Origin: an uncultured Clostridia bacterium
Lineage (GTDB): Bacteria > Bacillota > Clostridia > TANB77 > CAG-508
DNA length: 20,559 bases
Direction of reading: 5' to 3'
NCBI GenBank assembly: GCA_934167835.1
Contig: CAKPLZ010000012.1
Coordinates: forward strand, 1 to 20,559
Below, piece after piece: positions 7,409 to 14,878 of this stretch. Numbering within the stretch: position 1 is the first letter of the stretch; the number at the start of each line of letters is the position of its first letter. A program made the translations under genes and the position numbers. The notes under the pieces were generated by a model. It was not told the DNA's origin and did no database searches. It saw nothing but the letters and a program-made list of their open reading frames with translations.

Positions 7409-9058
7409 TTATTTAATCCTTTCATATATAGTAAAATTGCTGTCCTTAGCATCTTCTGTTGGATAAATTATTCTAAATTCTCCTGGGTGAAAATCTAAAT
7501 AATGTCTGAATCTTGAACCATTTGTTACTAAGAAGTGTGTAAAACCATAGTTATCTATTTTTTCTCTCATACCATCATAGCTTAAGTTAAATCCACTTAA
7601 ATTCAAGAAATCTTTGAAAACATATACATCTTTATTAAATTCTGGCAGATATAAATCACACCTTGAATCTACAAAAACTGGTATGTTTTGGTATATTAGG
7701 TAACTTCCAAAGTTGTACTCATTATACAATTTAATTTGTTCCACATCTAGGTTTTCATTAATCCATGTTGCTGCATCAACTGGATAGCTTGCTGGATCTA
7801 TATATGGATCATTTTTTTTCTTGTTAAATTGCCACATTGAAATTGAAACTACTATTATTGAAATTCCTATTATTGCAGGTATTGTTGATAAAATACTTTC
7901 TGCTTTTTTTAGTATATTTCCTTTGTATGCAGTAAGTACACCTGTTAATTCTCTATTTAGTATTACAAATCCAATTAATACAAGCATTGATACTTGTCTT
8001 CTTGAAAACAGTGCGAGTATTGTTAGACCTAGGAACATAAATAAATCTGATAATCTCACTTTTGCTTTAGTAAATCCTGTAATAAAAATTGCTGACATAA
8101 TTAGTATTAGTGTTTTAAAGTCATTTGCAAGTGTTAATGGTAAATGTTCACTAATGTTTTTTGTACTTATCCCTTTCATTGTTTTAATTAGGTATGTGTA
8201 AGGCACACTTTTTAATGGTGTAAGTAACCCGGCAAATAAGCAAATTATAAATATTAGTACAAGCCATCTGATGCCATTTCTGTTTTCCATTACAATTTTA
8301 TAAGGATGTTTTACTTTCATGTCTTGTTTGTCTTTTAATTTTTTGTATCTTTCCTCTTCTCTTTGCAATTTTTCCTTTAGCTCTTCGGTTTCACCTGTTT
8401 TTTCTATTTTTCTCTTTAACATCTCAATTATTGAACCACTTACGATTACATTTGAATATACCAATATATAAATCATATATTCAGCTATATATGGCAAGTA
8501 TAATATGAAATAGAAATAGAATGTTGCAACATGTAGATTTGCTATTAAAATTGGAATTATTATTAAAGCTATTGCATACCTTATTTTTTTTGTATCTAAG
8601 AATTTTTCAATAAAATATATTGTAAGTATAAATAGTATAAATGTTACAAGTTGAGCTCTTGCACATATATATGGGCTCAGTAACCATAGTCCTAAAATAG
8701 TTATAATAAATGAAAGTACTCTATTTTTAGCAAGTTTTACATTTACAACATACATTGTTATTCCTAAAATTGATGCCAATGCTATTGTAGAAATATAGAT
8801 TCCAAGCATTCCCCAAAGCTTGTACACTAAAAATATAAGAACATCATATCCCCAGTGTGGGAATGTATATTCTAAATTTTGGTGCCATGCAAATGGTTCA
8901 GTCATTGTTACACCATTTTCTAGAATATACTCGCCTATTTTTATTGTATAAAAAGTATCATTTTGTAAAATCTTAGGTGAAATACCAATACAAAAAATCA
9001 CTATTAAAATTATTGCCATTGTAGAGAATTGCACCTTTTGCCTTGTTTCTTTTTCCAT
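7409..9058 (-). CDS. Polytopic GT-C-like membrane protein of unknown substrate
   Basis: 549 aa with about ten or more hydrophobic helices. The first extracellular loop holds an acidic/aromatic pattern (NDTFYTIKIGEYILENG, TEPFAWH, FPHWGYDVL; key residues Asp34, Glu54, His68, Trp69) typical of a broad group of bacterial GT-C-fold glycosyltransferase-like proteins that use lipid-phosphate sugar donors. The C-terminal outer domain carries the group's second hallmark, a glycine-tyrosine strand (FGSYLIYQNIPVFVDSR) and CDLY at residues 464-470. Unusual: a charged cytoplasmic loop at about 215-255, rich in E, K and R and likely coiled-coil. AAGGAG precedes the ATG by seven bases. It sits between ctp and lspA, with 27 and 3 bases of spacing, so it is co-expressed with envelope genes. 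Transfer activity and substrate are inference; no close named homologue is recognised. Confidence 0.55.
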   Translation of the reverse strand: MEKETRQKVQFSTMAIILIVIFCIGISPKILQNDTFYTIKIGEYILENGVTMTEPFAWHQNLEYTFPHWGYDVLIFLVYKLWGMLGIYISTIALASILGITMYVVNVKLAKNRVLSFIITILGLWLLSPYICARAQLVTFILFILTIYFIEKFLDTKKIRYAIALIIIPILIANLHVATFYFYFILYLPYIAEYMIYILVYSNVIVSGSIIEMLKRKIEKTGETEELKEKLQREEERYKKLKDKQDMKVKHPYKIVMENRNGIRWLVLIFIICLFAGLLTPLKSVPYTYLIKTMKGISTKNISEHLPLTLANDFKTLILIMSAIFITGFTKAKVRLSDLFMFLGLTILALFSRRQVSMLVLIGFVILNRELTGVLTAYKGNILKKAESILSTIPAIIGISIIVVSISMWQFNKKKNDPYIDPASYPVDAATWINENLDVEQIKLYNEYNFGSYLIYQNIPVFVDSRCDLYLPEFNKDVYVFKDFLNLSGFNLSYDGMREKIDNYGFTHFLVTNGSRFRHYLDFHPGEFRIIYPTEDAKDSNFTIYERIK

Positions 9059-9085
9059 ATCTAGTCTCCTTAAATCATTGTTATT

Positions 9086-10279
9086 TTACTTTTTTAGCTC
9101 TTCTATTGCTTTTTCTAGTTGAGCATCTTGTGATGCCGTTTTATCGTTTTGAACCTCTATATCTGGTTTTATTCCTGTTTTTTGAATTTTATCTCCATTA
9201 GGTGTTACAAATTCTTCAACAGTAACTTTTAAAGCTCCGTTGAAAAGTGGCATTATTTCTTGCATTACTCCTTTTCCATAAGTTCTAGTTCCAATAATTG
9301 TTGCTGCTTTATTATCTTTTAGAGCTGCTGTTACAATTTCAGTTGCACTTGCTGAGTATTCATTTACCAATACAACTAGTTTAATATCTAATGGTTTTGT
9401 GTTGTTTGATTTTACTACTGTTTCCTCATTGTCTTTGTTAAATGAGCGCATTATAATATCTCCACGTTTTATAAAAAGCTCAGATAAATCTATTGCTTCA
9501 TCTACTATTCCTCCTGTGTTATCTCTTAAATCTAAAATTACATTTTTAATTCCTTTGTCTTGGAATTCTTTTAGATATTTTGTAATATTTTCTGCACATC
9601 CTGTATCAAACGTTGTTAGGGTTATATATCCAATATTTCCATCTAGAACACTTGAACTACTATCTTTTATGTTTACGGTTCTTCTTTCCACTTCAACTTC
9701 GAAAACTTCTGTATCTCTTTTTACCTCAAGTGTAACTTTTGTTCCTGCTTCACCCTTTATTTTTGATGAAGCAATATTTGTATCCATATTACTGCAGCTT
9801 TCACCATTTATTTTTGTTATAATATCTCCTGTTTGTAATCCGGCCTCTTCAGCTGGTGAGCCTTCCATTGGCATTAATACTAAAATATTCCCATCTTTAT
9901 CGCTAGACATATATATACCAATTCCTACATAGTCACCTGTAACATTTACAAGTAGTTCTGAATATTCGTCTTTTGTTAAATACTCTGTATATGTATCATC
10001 TAGACCATCTACATATCCTTTTATTGCACTTTCTTGAAGTTTAGTTTCATCAATATCACCTTTATAATACTGATTTAGCATTGTTTTTACTATTTCAATT
10101 TTTTCTTGTAAACTGTTTGTACTTTCTGATATTTGAACTTTTCTGCCTATATATTCTAATCCATCACTTGTTTTTGTGAAATAGTTGTACAAGCCTATTG
10201 ATGTACACATGAAAGTTACAACTGCAGTGATAAATATAAGCATCACAATTTTGTAGACTTTTTCTTTTCTGTCTTCCAT
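9086..10279 (-). CDS. C-terminal processing serine protease, S41 family (CtpB-like)
   Basis: 397 aa. An N-terminal membrane anchor (about residues 11-32) is followed by the S41 N-terminal helical region, a PDZ domain (GIGIYMSSDKDGNILVLMPM through GDIITKINGESC) and the protease core. The catalytic Ser309 lies in VNEYSASATEI and the Lys336 general base in TRTYGKGVMQ, with Gln340 completing the triad known from CtpB. The substrate-strand block VILDLRDNTGGIVDEAI is intact, so the enzyme should be active outside the membrane. ATG with GGGAGGA nine bases upstream. In B. subtilis ctpB also lies near ftsEX and cleaves SpoIVFA during sporulation; the same linkage here suggests an envelope or sporulation role, but the substrate is unknown. 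The 91-base upstream gap carries a GC-rich hairpin (10310-10326). Confidence 0.93.
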   Translation of the reverse strand: MEDRKEKVYKIVMLIFITAVVTFMCTSIGLYNYFTKTSDGLEYIGRKVQISESTNSLQEKIEIVKTMLNQYYKGDIDETKLQESAIKGYVDGLDDTYTEYLTKDEYSELLVNVTGDYVGIGIYMSSDKDGNILVLMPMEGSPAEEAGLQTGDIITKINGESCSNMDTNIASSKIKGEAGTKVTLEVKRDTEVFEVEVERRTVNIKDSSSSVLDGNIGYITLTTFDTGCAENITKYLKEFQDKGIKNVILDLRDNTGGIVDEAIDLSELFIKRGDIIMRSFNKDNEETVVKSNNTKPLDIKLVVLVNEYSASATEIVTAALKDNKAATIIGTRTYGKGVMQEIMPLFNGALKVTVEEFVTPNGDKIQKTGIKPDIEVQNDKTASQDAQLEKAIEELKK

Positions 10280-10309
10280 TTAATATTCCTCCCATAATTT
10301 CATAAATTT

Positions 10310-10326
10310 GGCGAGCAAAGCCCGCC
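10310..10326 (-). other. GC-rich hairpin in the ctp leader
   Basis: GGCGGGC-TTT-GCTCGCC on the reverse strand forms a seven-base-pair stem, one pair being G-U in RNA, with a three-base loop. It is not followed by a U run on that strand, so it is not a standard terminator. It is conspicuous in a roughly 25% GC gap and lies about 30 bases ahead of the ctp start. Possible roles are mRNA stabilisation, processing or attenuation between the M23 genes and ctp. Confidence 0.45.
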
Positions 10327-10370
10327 ATTATTTTCTTTTGTTATTATTATATTCAAATTTTATAATTATA

Positions 10371-11540
10371 TTATTGTAAATACGGTAATGGGTTTACACA
10401 TCTACCATTTATTCTAACCTCAAAATGTAAATGGTTTCCTGTTGAATTTCCTGTTGTTCCAACAGTACCTATTACTTGTCCTTGTACTACAGTGTCCCCT
10501 TTTGAAACTCTTCTTGAATTTGGGTACATGTGTGCATATAATGTCATTGTACCATCATGATGGTCTATTACTATGTATTCTCCATAACTTCTATAATTTC
10601 CATTTGCATATCTTTGTGCTGTAGATGTTACTACAGTACCATCTTTTACAGCAACTACGCTTTTTCCTGTAACATTTATATTAATGTCAACTCCTGTATG
10701 TCCTGCATAAGATGGATAATATCTTCTATTAATGTTATATATGTTTAAGCCTGCTACTGGGAAAATATATCCTGCTTCGCTAGGTTTTCCTGGAATTATA
10801 TCTTTTCCACCATTGTTCTCTCTCGCAATTCTTGCAAGTTCTTCTTGTATTGATTTTTTATCTTTTTCAAATTGTTCCAATTCATCATTTAGAGATGATT
10901 CCTCTTCACTTAATTGGTCTACATAAGATTGCTTCATTGCTTTTGAATTTTTTAAAGAATTTGCTGTGTCTTCTTTATTTTTCTTTAAAGATTCTATTTG
11001 TTCTTTACTAGATACAAGCATTGCTTTCGTTTCTTCTATACTGTTTCTGTTTTGTTCCATTTTATCTAATAAATTTTTATCTCCTTCAGCGATTTCATTT
11101 ACTATGTAATATTTACTTATAAAATCTGTTACACTTTTTGAAGATAAAAGCACATCTAGGTAAGATGTTTCACCTGCTTCATACATTGCTACAATTCTAG
11201 TTCTCAAAAGATTTTCTTGGTTTGAATATGCTTCTTCTGCCTTTTTTAGTTCTACTTCGGTATCATTTATTTGATTTGTAACATCCGCTATCTTGCTGTT
11301 TAAATCTTCAATTTCATTTTCATAATTTGCTATTTCTGCATTTAAAGAACTTATTTGTTTCATTGCAGATGATAAATTTCTTTCAACTTGGTCGATTTTC
11401 ACCTTTGTTTCTTTAATGTTATTTTGAATCTCGTTTAAATCTGATTGTGATACCGCAAATACAGTCATTATTCCACAAGAAAGCAGTAAAATTAAAACCA
11501 TTATTATAGCTATTGCGCTTTTTAAAATTTTTTTAACCAT
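10371..11540 (-). CDS. EnvC/PcsB-like murein hydrolase activator with M23 domain (second paralogue)
   Basis: 389 aa. Signal peptide or anchor at residues 5-29 (hydrophobic, ending TVFAVS), long coiled coil from about 33 to 240 with a short hydrophobic break (YLDVLLSSKSVTDFISKYYIV), then a LytM/M23 domain at about 258-389. Zinc ligands are present: His281 and Asp285 in GHTGVD and His372 in HLHFE, with His370 and the LYAH histidine as catalytic partners, so an active metallopeptidase is possible. This coiled-coil plus LytM layout is that of EnvC and PcsB, the extracellular partners of FtsX. It lies 22 bases after a related gene and is only moderately similar to it; its linker before the M23 domain is shorter and lacks the AWPAPG block. 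AAGGA precedes the ATG, nine bases away. Confidence 0.88.
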   Translation of the reverse strand: MVKKILKSAIAIIMVLILLLSCGIMTVFAVSQSDLNEIQNNIKETKVKIDQVERNLSSAMKQISSLNAEIANYENEIEDLNSKIADVTNQINDTEVELKKAEEAYSNQENLLRTRIVAMYEAGETSYLDVLLSSKSVTDFISKYYIVNEIAEGDKNLLDKMEQNRNSIEETKAMLVSSKEQIESLKKNKEDTANSLKNSKAMKQSYVDQLSEEESSLNDELEQFEKDKKSIQEELARIARENNGGKDIIPGKPSEAGYIFPVAGLNIYNINRRYYPSYAGHTGVDININVTGKSVVAVKDGTVVTSTAQRYANGNYRSYGEYIVIDHHDGTMTLYAHMYPNSRRVSKGDTVVQGQVIGTVGTTGNSTGNHLHFEVRINGRCVNPLPYLQ

Positions 11541-11562
11541 AGTATACCATCCTTTTTATTTT

Positions 11563-12714
11563 TTACCTTTGTACACTTGATATTAGATATGGATATGGGT
11601 CAATCGCTTTTCCATTTATTCTAATTTCAAAATGCAAGTGTGGTCCTGTTGACCAGCCTGTTGAGCCAACTTTCATTATGGCATCTCCTCTTTTTACCAC
11701 ATCACCAACTTGTGCAATTAATTCTGAGCCATGTGCATATAATGTAACTACTCCACCACCATGGTCAATCATTACCATGTTTCCATAAGAATTTGAATAT
11801 GTTGATTTTGTTACAATTCCATCATTTGCAGCAATTGCATAACTGCCTAATGGTGCTCCTATGTCCATTCCTGTGTGATTTCTGTAGCTTTTAAGTATTG
11901 GATGTGTTCTCATTCCATAAGGTGATGTTATTGTATAATATCCTGGTGCTGGCCATGCAAATGCTCCTCCTACATATTGTGTGTTTCCATTTGAGTTAAG
12001 TGCTGCCATTAATACTTCTAAGTCCATTAAATCAAGCTCTTGCTGATATAAGTTTATTTCTTCCTGAATTTTCATTTCTTCTTTGCTTAGCTTGTTTGCA
12101 TAGCTGCTTCTTATTACCTTAGAATTTTCTAGCGAAACCATTATTTTCTTTTGTTCATTTTTTAGTTTTTTTAAATTTTCTTTGCTTGTTACAAGGTTTT
12201 TTTCAATTTCTGAAATCTCTTCTTTTTCTTTTGTTATATTGTCCAATAAGTCTTTGTCATATTGTGCTATTTCTGATATTAAGTAATATCTAGAAATAAA
12301 GTCTATTATACTTTTTGAATTTAAAAGCACATCTAAGTATCTAGTTTGCCCTTCTTCATAAGCGAAAACTACTCTTTTTTTTAATAGTTGCTGTTGTTTT
12401 TGTAGTCGTTCCTCAATTGTATTTAAATTATTTTCAGTTTCTATTATTTGTTGGTTTAAGCTTTCTAAGTTTTTATTAATGTTTTCAACTTCTGTTTCAT
12501 ATCCGCCAATTTCTTCATCTAGCTTACTTATTTGTTCAAGATTTTCTGTAAGTTCAACATTAATGTTTTCTAAGCTCTGGCCTGCCTCACTTATTTTTTG
12601 TCTAAGTTCAATTCTTCTTTGTTCTAATTCACTATAATCTACAGCTTGTACAAATCTAATTCCAAATATTATAAACAAAACTGTAATTGCAATAAGGCAT
12701 ACTCTTTTTTTCAC
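11563..12714 (-). CDS. EnvC/PcsB-like murein hydrolase activator with M23 domain (first paralogue)
   Basis: 383 aa, GTG start with AAAGGA six bases upstream. N-terminal signal sequence (residues 1-24, ending FVQAVD), coiled coil from about 26 to 230 with the same hydrophobic break as its neighbour (YLDVLLNSKSIIDFISRYYLI), then AFAWPAPGYYTITSPYGMR opening an M23 domain. Zinc ligands His280 and Asp284 (NHTGMD) and His361 (HLHFE) are intact, so this copy also looks catalytically competent, unlike E. coli EnvC. Known family behaviour: FtsX binds the coiled coil, and FtsE ATP hydrolysis relieves its block on the LytM site, allowing cleavage of septal peptidoglycan. It begins 17 bases after ftsX, the classic ftsE-ftsX-M23 arrangement. 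The duplication with the following gene suggests division of labour between two FtsEX outputs. Confidence 0.9.
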   Translation of the reverse strand: MKKRVCLIAITVLFIIFGIRFVQAVDYSELEQRRIELRQKISEAGQSLENINVELTENLEQISKLDEEIGGYETEVENINKNLESLNQQIIETENNLNTIEERLQKQQQLLKKRVVFAYEEGQTRYLDVLLNSKSIIDFISRYYLISEIAQYDKDLLDNITKEKEEISEIEKNLVTSKENLKKLKNEQKKIMVSLENSKVIRSSYANKLSKEEMKIQEEINLYQQELDLMDLEVLMAALNSNGNTQYVGGAFAWPAPGYYTITSPYGMRTHPILKSYRNHTGMDIGAPLGSYAIAANDGIVTKSTYSNSYGNMVMIDHGGGVVTLYAHGSELIAQVGDVVKRGDAIMKVGSTGWSTGPHLHFEIRINGKAIDPYPYLISSVQR

Positions 12715-12731
12715 TATTATTCCTTTCTATT

Positions 12732-13631
12732 CTAAACGTCTAAATATTTCTTCATTGAAATTCTGCTTCCAAGAATACCTATTCCAACGCCTAAAATAAT
12801 ATATACAATTAATATACTTGAAAATAAATCTTTAAATTGTAACATATTAATTCCTATTGTTTGGATTGTTTCTGATTGTGCAAGTTTAATTGCACACCAG
12901 TTGTATAATGCACCTACTAGCCCTAATGATATTGCACTTGATATAATTCCTATAATTATACCTTCAATCATGAAAGGTGCACGTATAAAGCTATTTGTAG
13001 CTCCTACATATTTCATTATTGAAATTTCTTTTCTTCTTGCATGTACTGATAATTTTATTGTATTTGCAATTATGAAGATTGATATAAATATTAGTATTGC
13101 AAGTAAAATACCTGTAATAATCCTAATCCATTTTCCTATTACTGATAGTGTATTTATAGTTTTATTACTACTTGCTATTTTTTTAAAGTTTGGTAATTTA
13201 CGAAGTTCAGATTGTACACTATCGTTTAGTTCTAGATTAGTTAGAGTTATTACGTAAGAATCATCAAAGAAATCTGGTTCCATTGATTCCATAAATGATG
13301 TATACCCATCATCTAAAATTTTTTTTGCTTCGTTAAATGCATCTTCTTTAGTCATTCTTCGTGCGCTGGCAACTCCGTTTATTGCTTCTATTTTGCTTTT
13401 CATTGCTACTATTTCTTCTTCTGTTGTATCATTTTTAAAGAAAACTCTTATTGCTTGTGAATCCTCAACATTTTCAACTAAATGAGTTATGTTTTTGCCT
13501 ATTGCAAAAAACACTCCAAACATAAGCATTGTTACACACATTACTCCCAAACATGAAATTGTTGATTTTTTATTTTTAAATACATTTTTAAATCCTTCAC
13601 TTAGGAAATAACCTATTACACTATATTTCAC
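12732..13631 (-). CDS. ftsX: Cell division ABC-type permease FtsX
   Basis: 299 aa. First transmembrane segment at about 25-46 (STISCLGVMCVTMLMFGVFF), a large extracellular domain to about 165 (FFKNDTTEEEIVAMKSKI, ARRMTKEDAFNEAKKIL, DDSYVITLTNLE), then three further membrane helices; the cytoplasmic motif ARRKEISIMKYVGATNSFIRAPFMIEG is the FtsX/MacB signature between helices 2 and 3. FtsX does not transport; it passes FtsE ATP-driven motion to extracellular peptidoglycan hydrolases, here plausibly the two M23 proteins that follow. GTG start; its GTG and the ftsE TGA share a GTGA overlap, and AGGTGG sits in the end of ftsE, so the two are translationally coupled. Length and topology are normal for the family. 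Confidence 0.95.
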   Translation of the reverse strand: MKYSVIGYFLSEGFKNVFKNKKSTISCLGVMCVTMLMFGVFFAIGKNITHLVENVEDSQAIRVFFKNDTTEEEIVAMKSKIEAINGVASARRMTKEDAFNEAKKILDDGYTSFMESMEPDFFDDSYVITLTNLELNDSVQSELRKLPNFKKIASSNKTINTLSVIGKWIRIITGILLAILIFISIFIIANTIKLSVHARRKEISIMKYVGATNSFIRAPFMIEGIIIGIISSAISLGLVGALYNWCAIKLAQSETIQTIGINMLQFKDLFSSILIVYIILGVGIGILGSRISMKKYLDV

Positions 13632-14308
13632 TTATTATACCCACCTTTTCTATCATCTCTTACAATAATACCTTTTTCGATTTCTATAACTCTTTTTTTC
13701 ATTTTGTCAACAATATCTTTTGCGTGTGTTGCAATTACTACAGTTGTTCCTCTTAAATTTATTTCGTTTAGCAAATTCATGATATCCCATGCTGTTTCTG
13801 GGTCTAAGTTTCCTGTAGGCTCGTCTGCAATAATCATTGATGGATTGTTTACCAAGGCTCTTGCTAGTGCTACTCTTTGCTGTTCACCACCTGATAATTC
13901 ATCTGGAAAAGCTTTAGCTTTTTGGCTTAATCCAACTAATGATAACACCATTGGAACTTGTCTTCTTATATGCTTTGGCGTAGCTTTTACTATATTCATT
14001 GCGAAAGCTACATTATCGTATACTGTTTTATCTGGTAAAAGTCTAAAATCTTGGAACACTACTCCCATGCTTCTTCTCAAATAAGGAACACGTTTTGGTT
14101 TTAAAAATGTAGTGTCTTTACCATTAATAATAATTGTTCCACTCGTTGGTTCTTCTTCTTTTAGGATAAGTTTTATAAGTGTTGATTTTCCTGAACCAGA
14201 TTGACCAACTAGGAAAGCAAAATCTCCTTTGTCTATTTTAAAACTCGCATCATGAACAGCTTCTGTTCCTGTGCTGTATGTTTTTGATACATTCTTAAAT
14301 TCTATCAT
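13628..14308 (-). CDS. ftsE: Cell division ATP-binding protein FtsE
   Basis: 226 aa ABC ATPase. Walker A GQSGSGKST at residues 35-43, Q-loop VVFQDFRLLPD, signature LSGGEQQR at 138-145 and Walker B MIIADEPTGNLD with Asp162 and Glu163; H-loop in VVIATHAKD. VFQDFRLL with the short length and GTxAVHD opening is characteristic of FtsE rather than of lipoprotein or macrolide exporters, and the FtsX gene follows with a four-base overlap. It is a peripheral membrane protein that powers FtsX. ATG start with GAGGG seven bases upstream. The promoter 14348-14376 makes it the first gene of a run of nine same-strand genes ending with rluB. Confidence 0.96.
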   Translation of the reverse strand: MIEFKNVSKTYSTGTEAVHDASFKIDKGDFAFLVGQSGSGKSTLIKLILKEEEPTSGTIIINGKDTTFLKPKRVPYLRRSMGVVFQDFRLLPDKTVYDNVAFAMNIVKATPKHIRRQVPMVLSLVGLSQKAKAFPDELSGGEQQRVALARALVNNPSMIIADEPTGNLDPETAWDIMNLLNEINLRGTTVVIATHAKDIVDKMKKRVIEIEKGIIVRDDRKGGYNK

Positions 14309-14347
14309 TTTTTTCCCTCATTTTTTATGATATTTTTTTACACTTAT

Positions 14348-14376
14348 ATTATAATAATAAAATCGAAAAAAAGCAA
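14348..14376 (-). promoter_or_regulatory. Sigma-A-type promoter of the ftsEX-M23-ctp-lspA operon
   Basis: Reverse strand TTGCTT (14371-14376), 17-base spacer, perfect TATAAT (14348-14353), about 40 bases ahead of ftsE. The spacer is T-rich. No other convincing promoter was found before the one inside rluB, and gaps in the run are short (91 bases at most), so it probably drives ftsE through rluB. Confidence 0.85.
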
Positions 14377-14440
14377 TATAAAATGGATTTTTTTCTAAAA
14401 TGTAATATAATTGTAATATTTAGTCCATTTTGGTATGCTA

Positions 14441-14474
14441 AAAATTCCCAGGTTTTACTAAACTTGGGAATTTT
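14441..14474 (-). terminator. Terminator after the prepilin-like gene
   Basis: Arms AAAATTCCCA (14441-14450) and TGGGAATTTT (14465-14474) make a ten-base-pair stem with a loop of 14 bases that can close further by two pairs; a U run follows on the reverse strand. It lies four bases after the prepilin stop and separates the transketolase-prepilin unit from the ftsE promoter. Confidence 0.88.
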
Positions 14475-14477
14475 ATT

Positions 14478-14867
14478 TTATATATTATTTGCTTTACTTA
14501 TTCCAACATATTCTAATGTTTTTCTTTCCTCATCTGTTACTTTATCTGCTTTGTATTTTAATTCATTGTCTTCAATTACAAATTTTTCAATATCGTCTCC
14601 ATTTATGTCTTGTATTATTGTACTTATCTTAGATGGATCTGTTGTATCTATATTGTCGTCTCCATCTATTGCAATTTGCCTTGCATAATATTTAGTTACA
14701 GCATCCCTATACTGTGTAACTCTAGATGCAAATTCTGTTTTTTTAGCTGATGCAATTTCTTTATCTTCTCCATTAAAAGTTACTACTATTCCTGCAAGAA
14801 TTATCAATATAATTACAGTAGTAATCAAGGCAATTAGTGTTACACCTTTATTGTTTCTTAAGTTCAT
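14478..14867 (-). CDS. Type IV prepilin-like small protein
   Basis: 129 aa. A short basic leader (MNLRNNK) is followed by GVTLIALITTVIILIILAG, the class III signal of type IV pilins and type II secretion pseudopilins: cleavage is expected after the glycine by a prepilin peptidase, leaving a hydrophobic helix of about 20 residues. The usual Glu5 is replaced by Ala, as in many clostridial GITLIALVIT-type proteins. The remaining 95 residues are acidic (YYARQIAIDGDDNIDTTDP) with no cysteine and no recognised pilin subfamily. The frame extends ten codons further upstream, but AAGGAGG six bases before the ATG at 14867 fixes the start. It lies 11 bases after the transketolase C-subunit gene and is probably co-transcribed. 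No pilus assembly gene is in the window, so its machine is elsewhere. Confidence 0.8.
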   Translation of the reverse strand: MNLRNNKGVTLIALITTVIILIILAGIVVTFNGEDKEIASAKKTEFASRVTQYRDAVTKYYARQIAIDGDDNIDTTDPSKISTIIQDINGDDIEKFVIEDNELKYKADKVTDEERKTLEYVGISKANNI

Positions 14868-14878
14868 CTTATGCCTCC

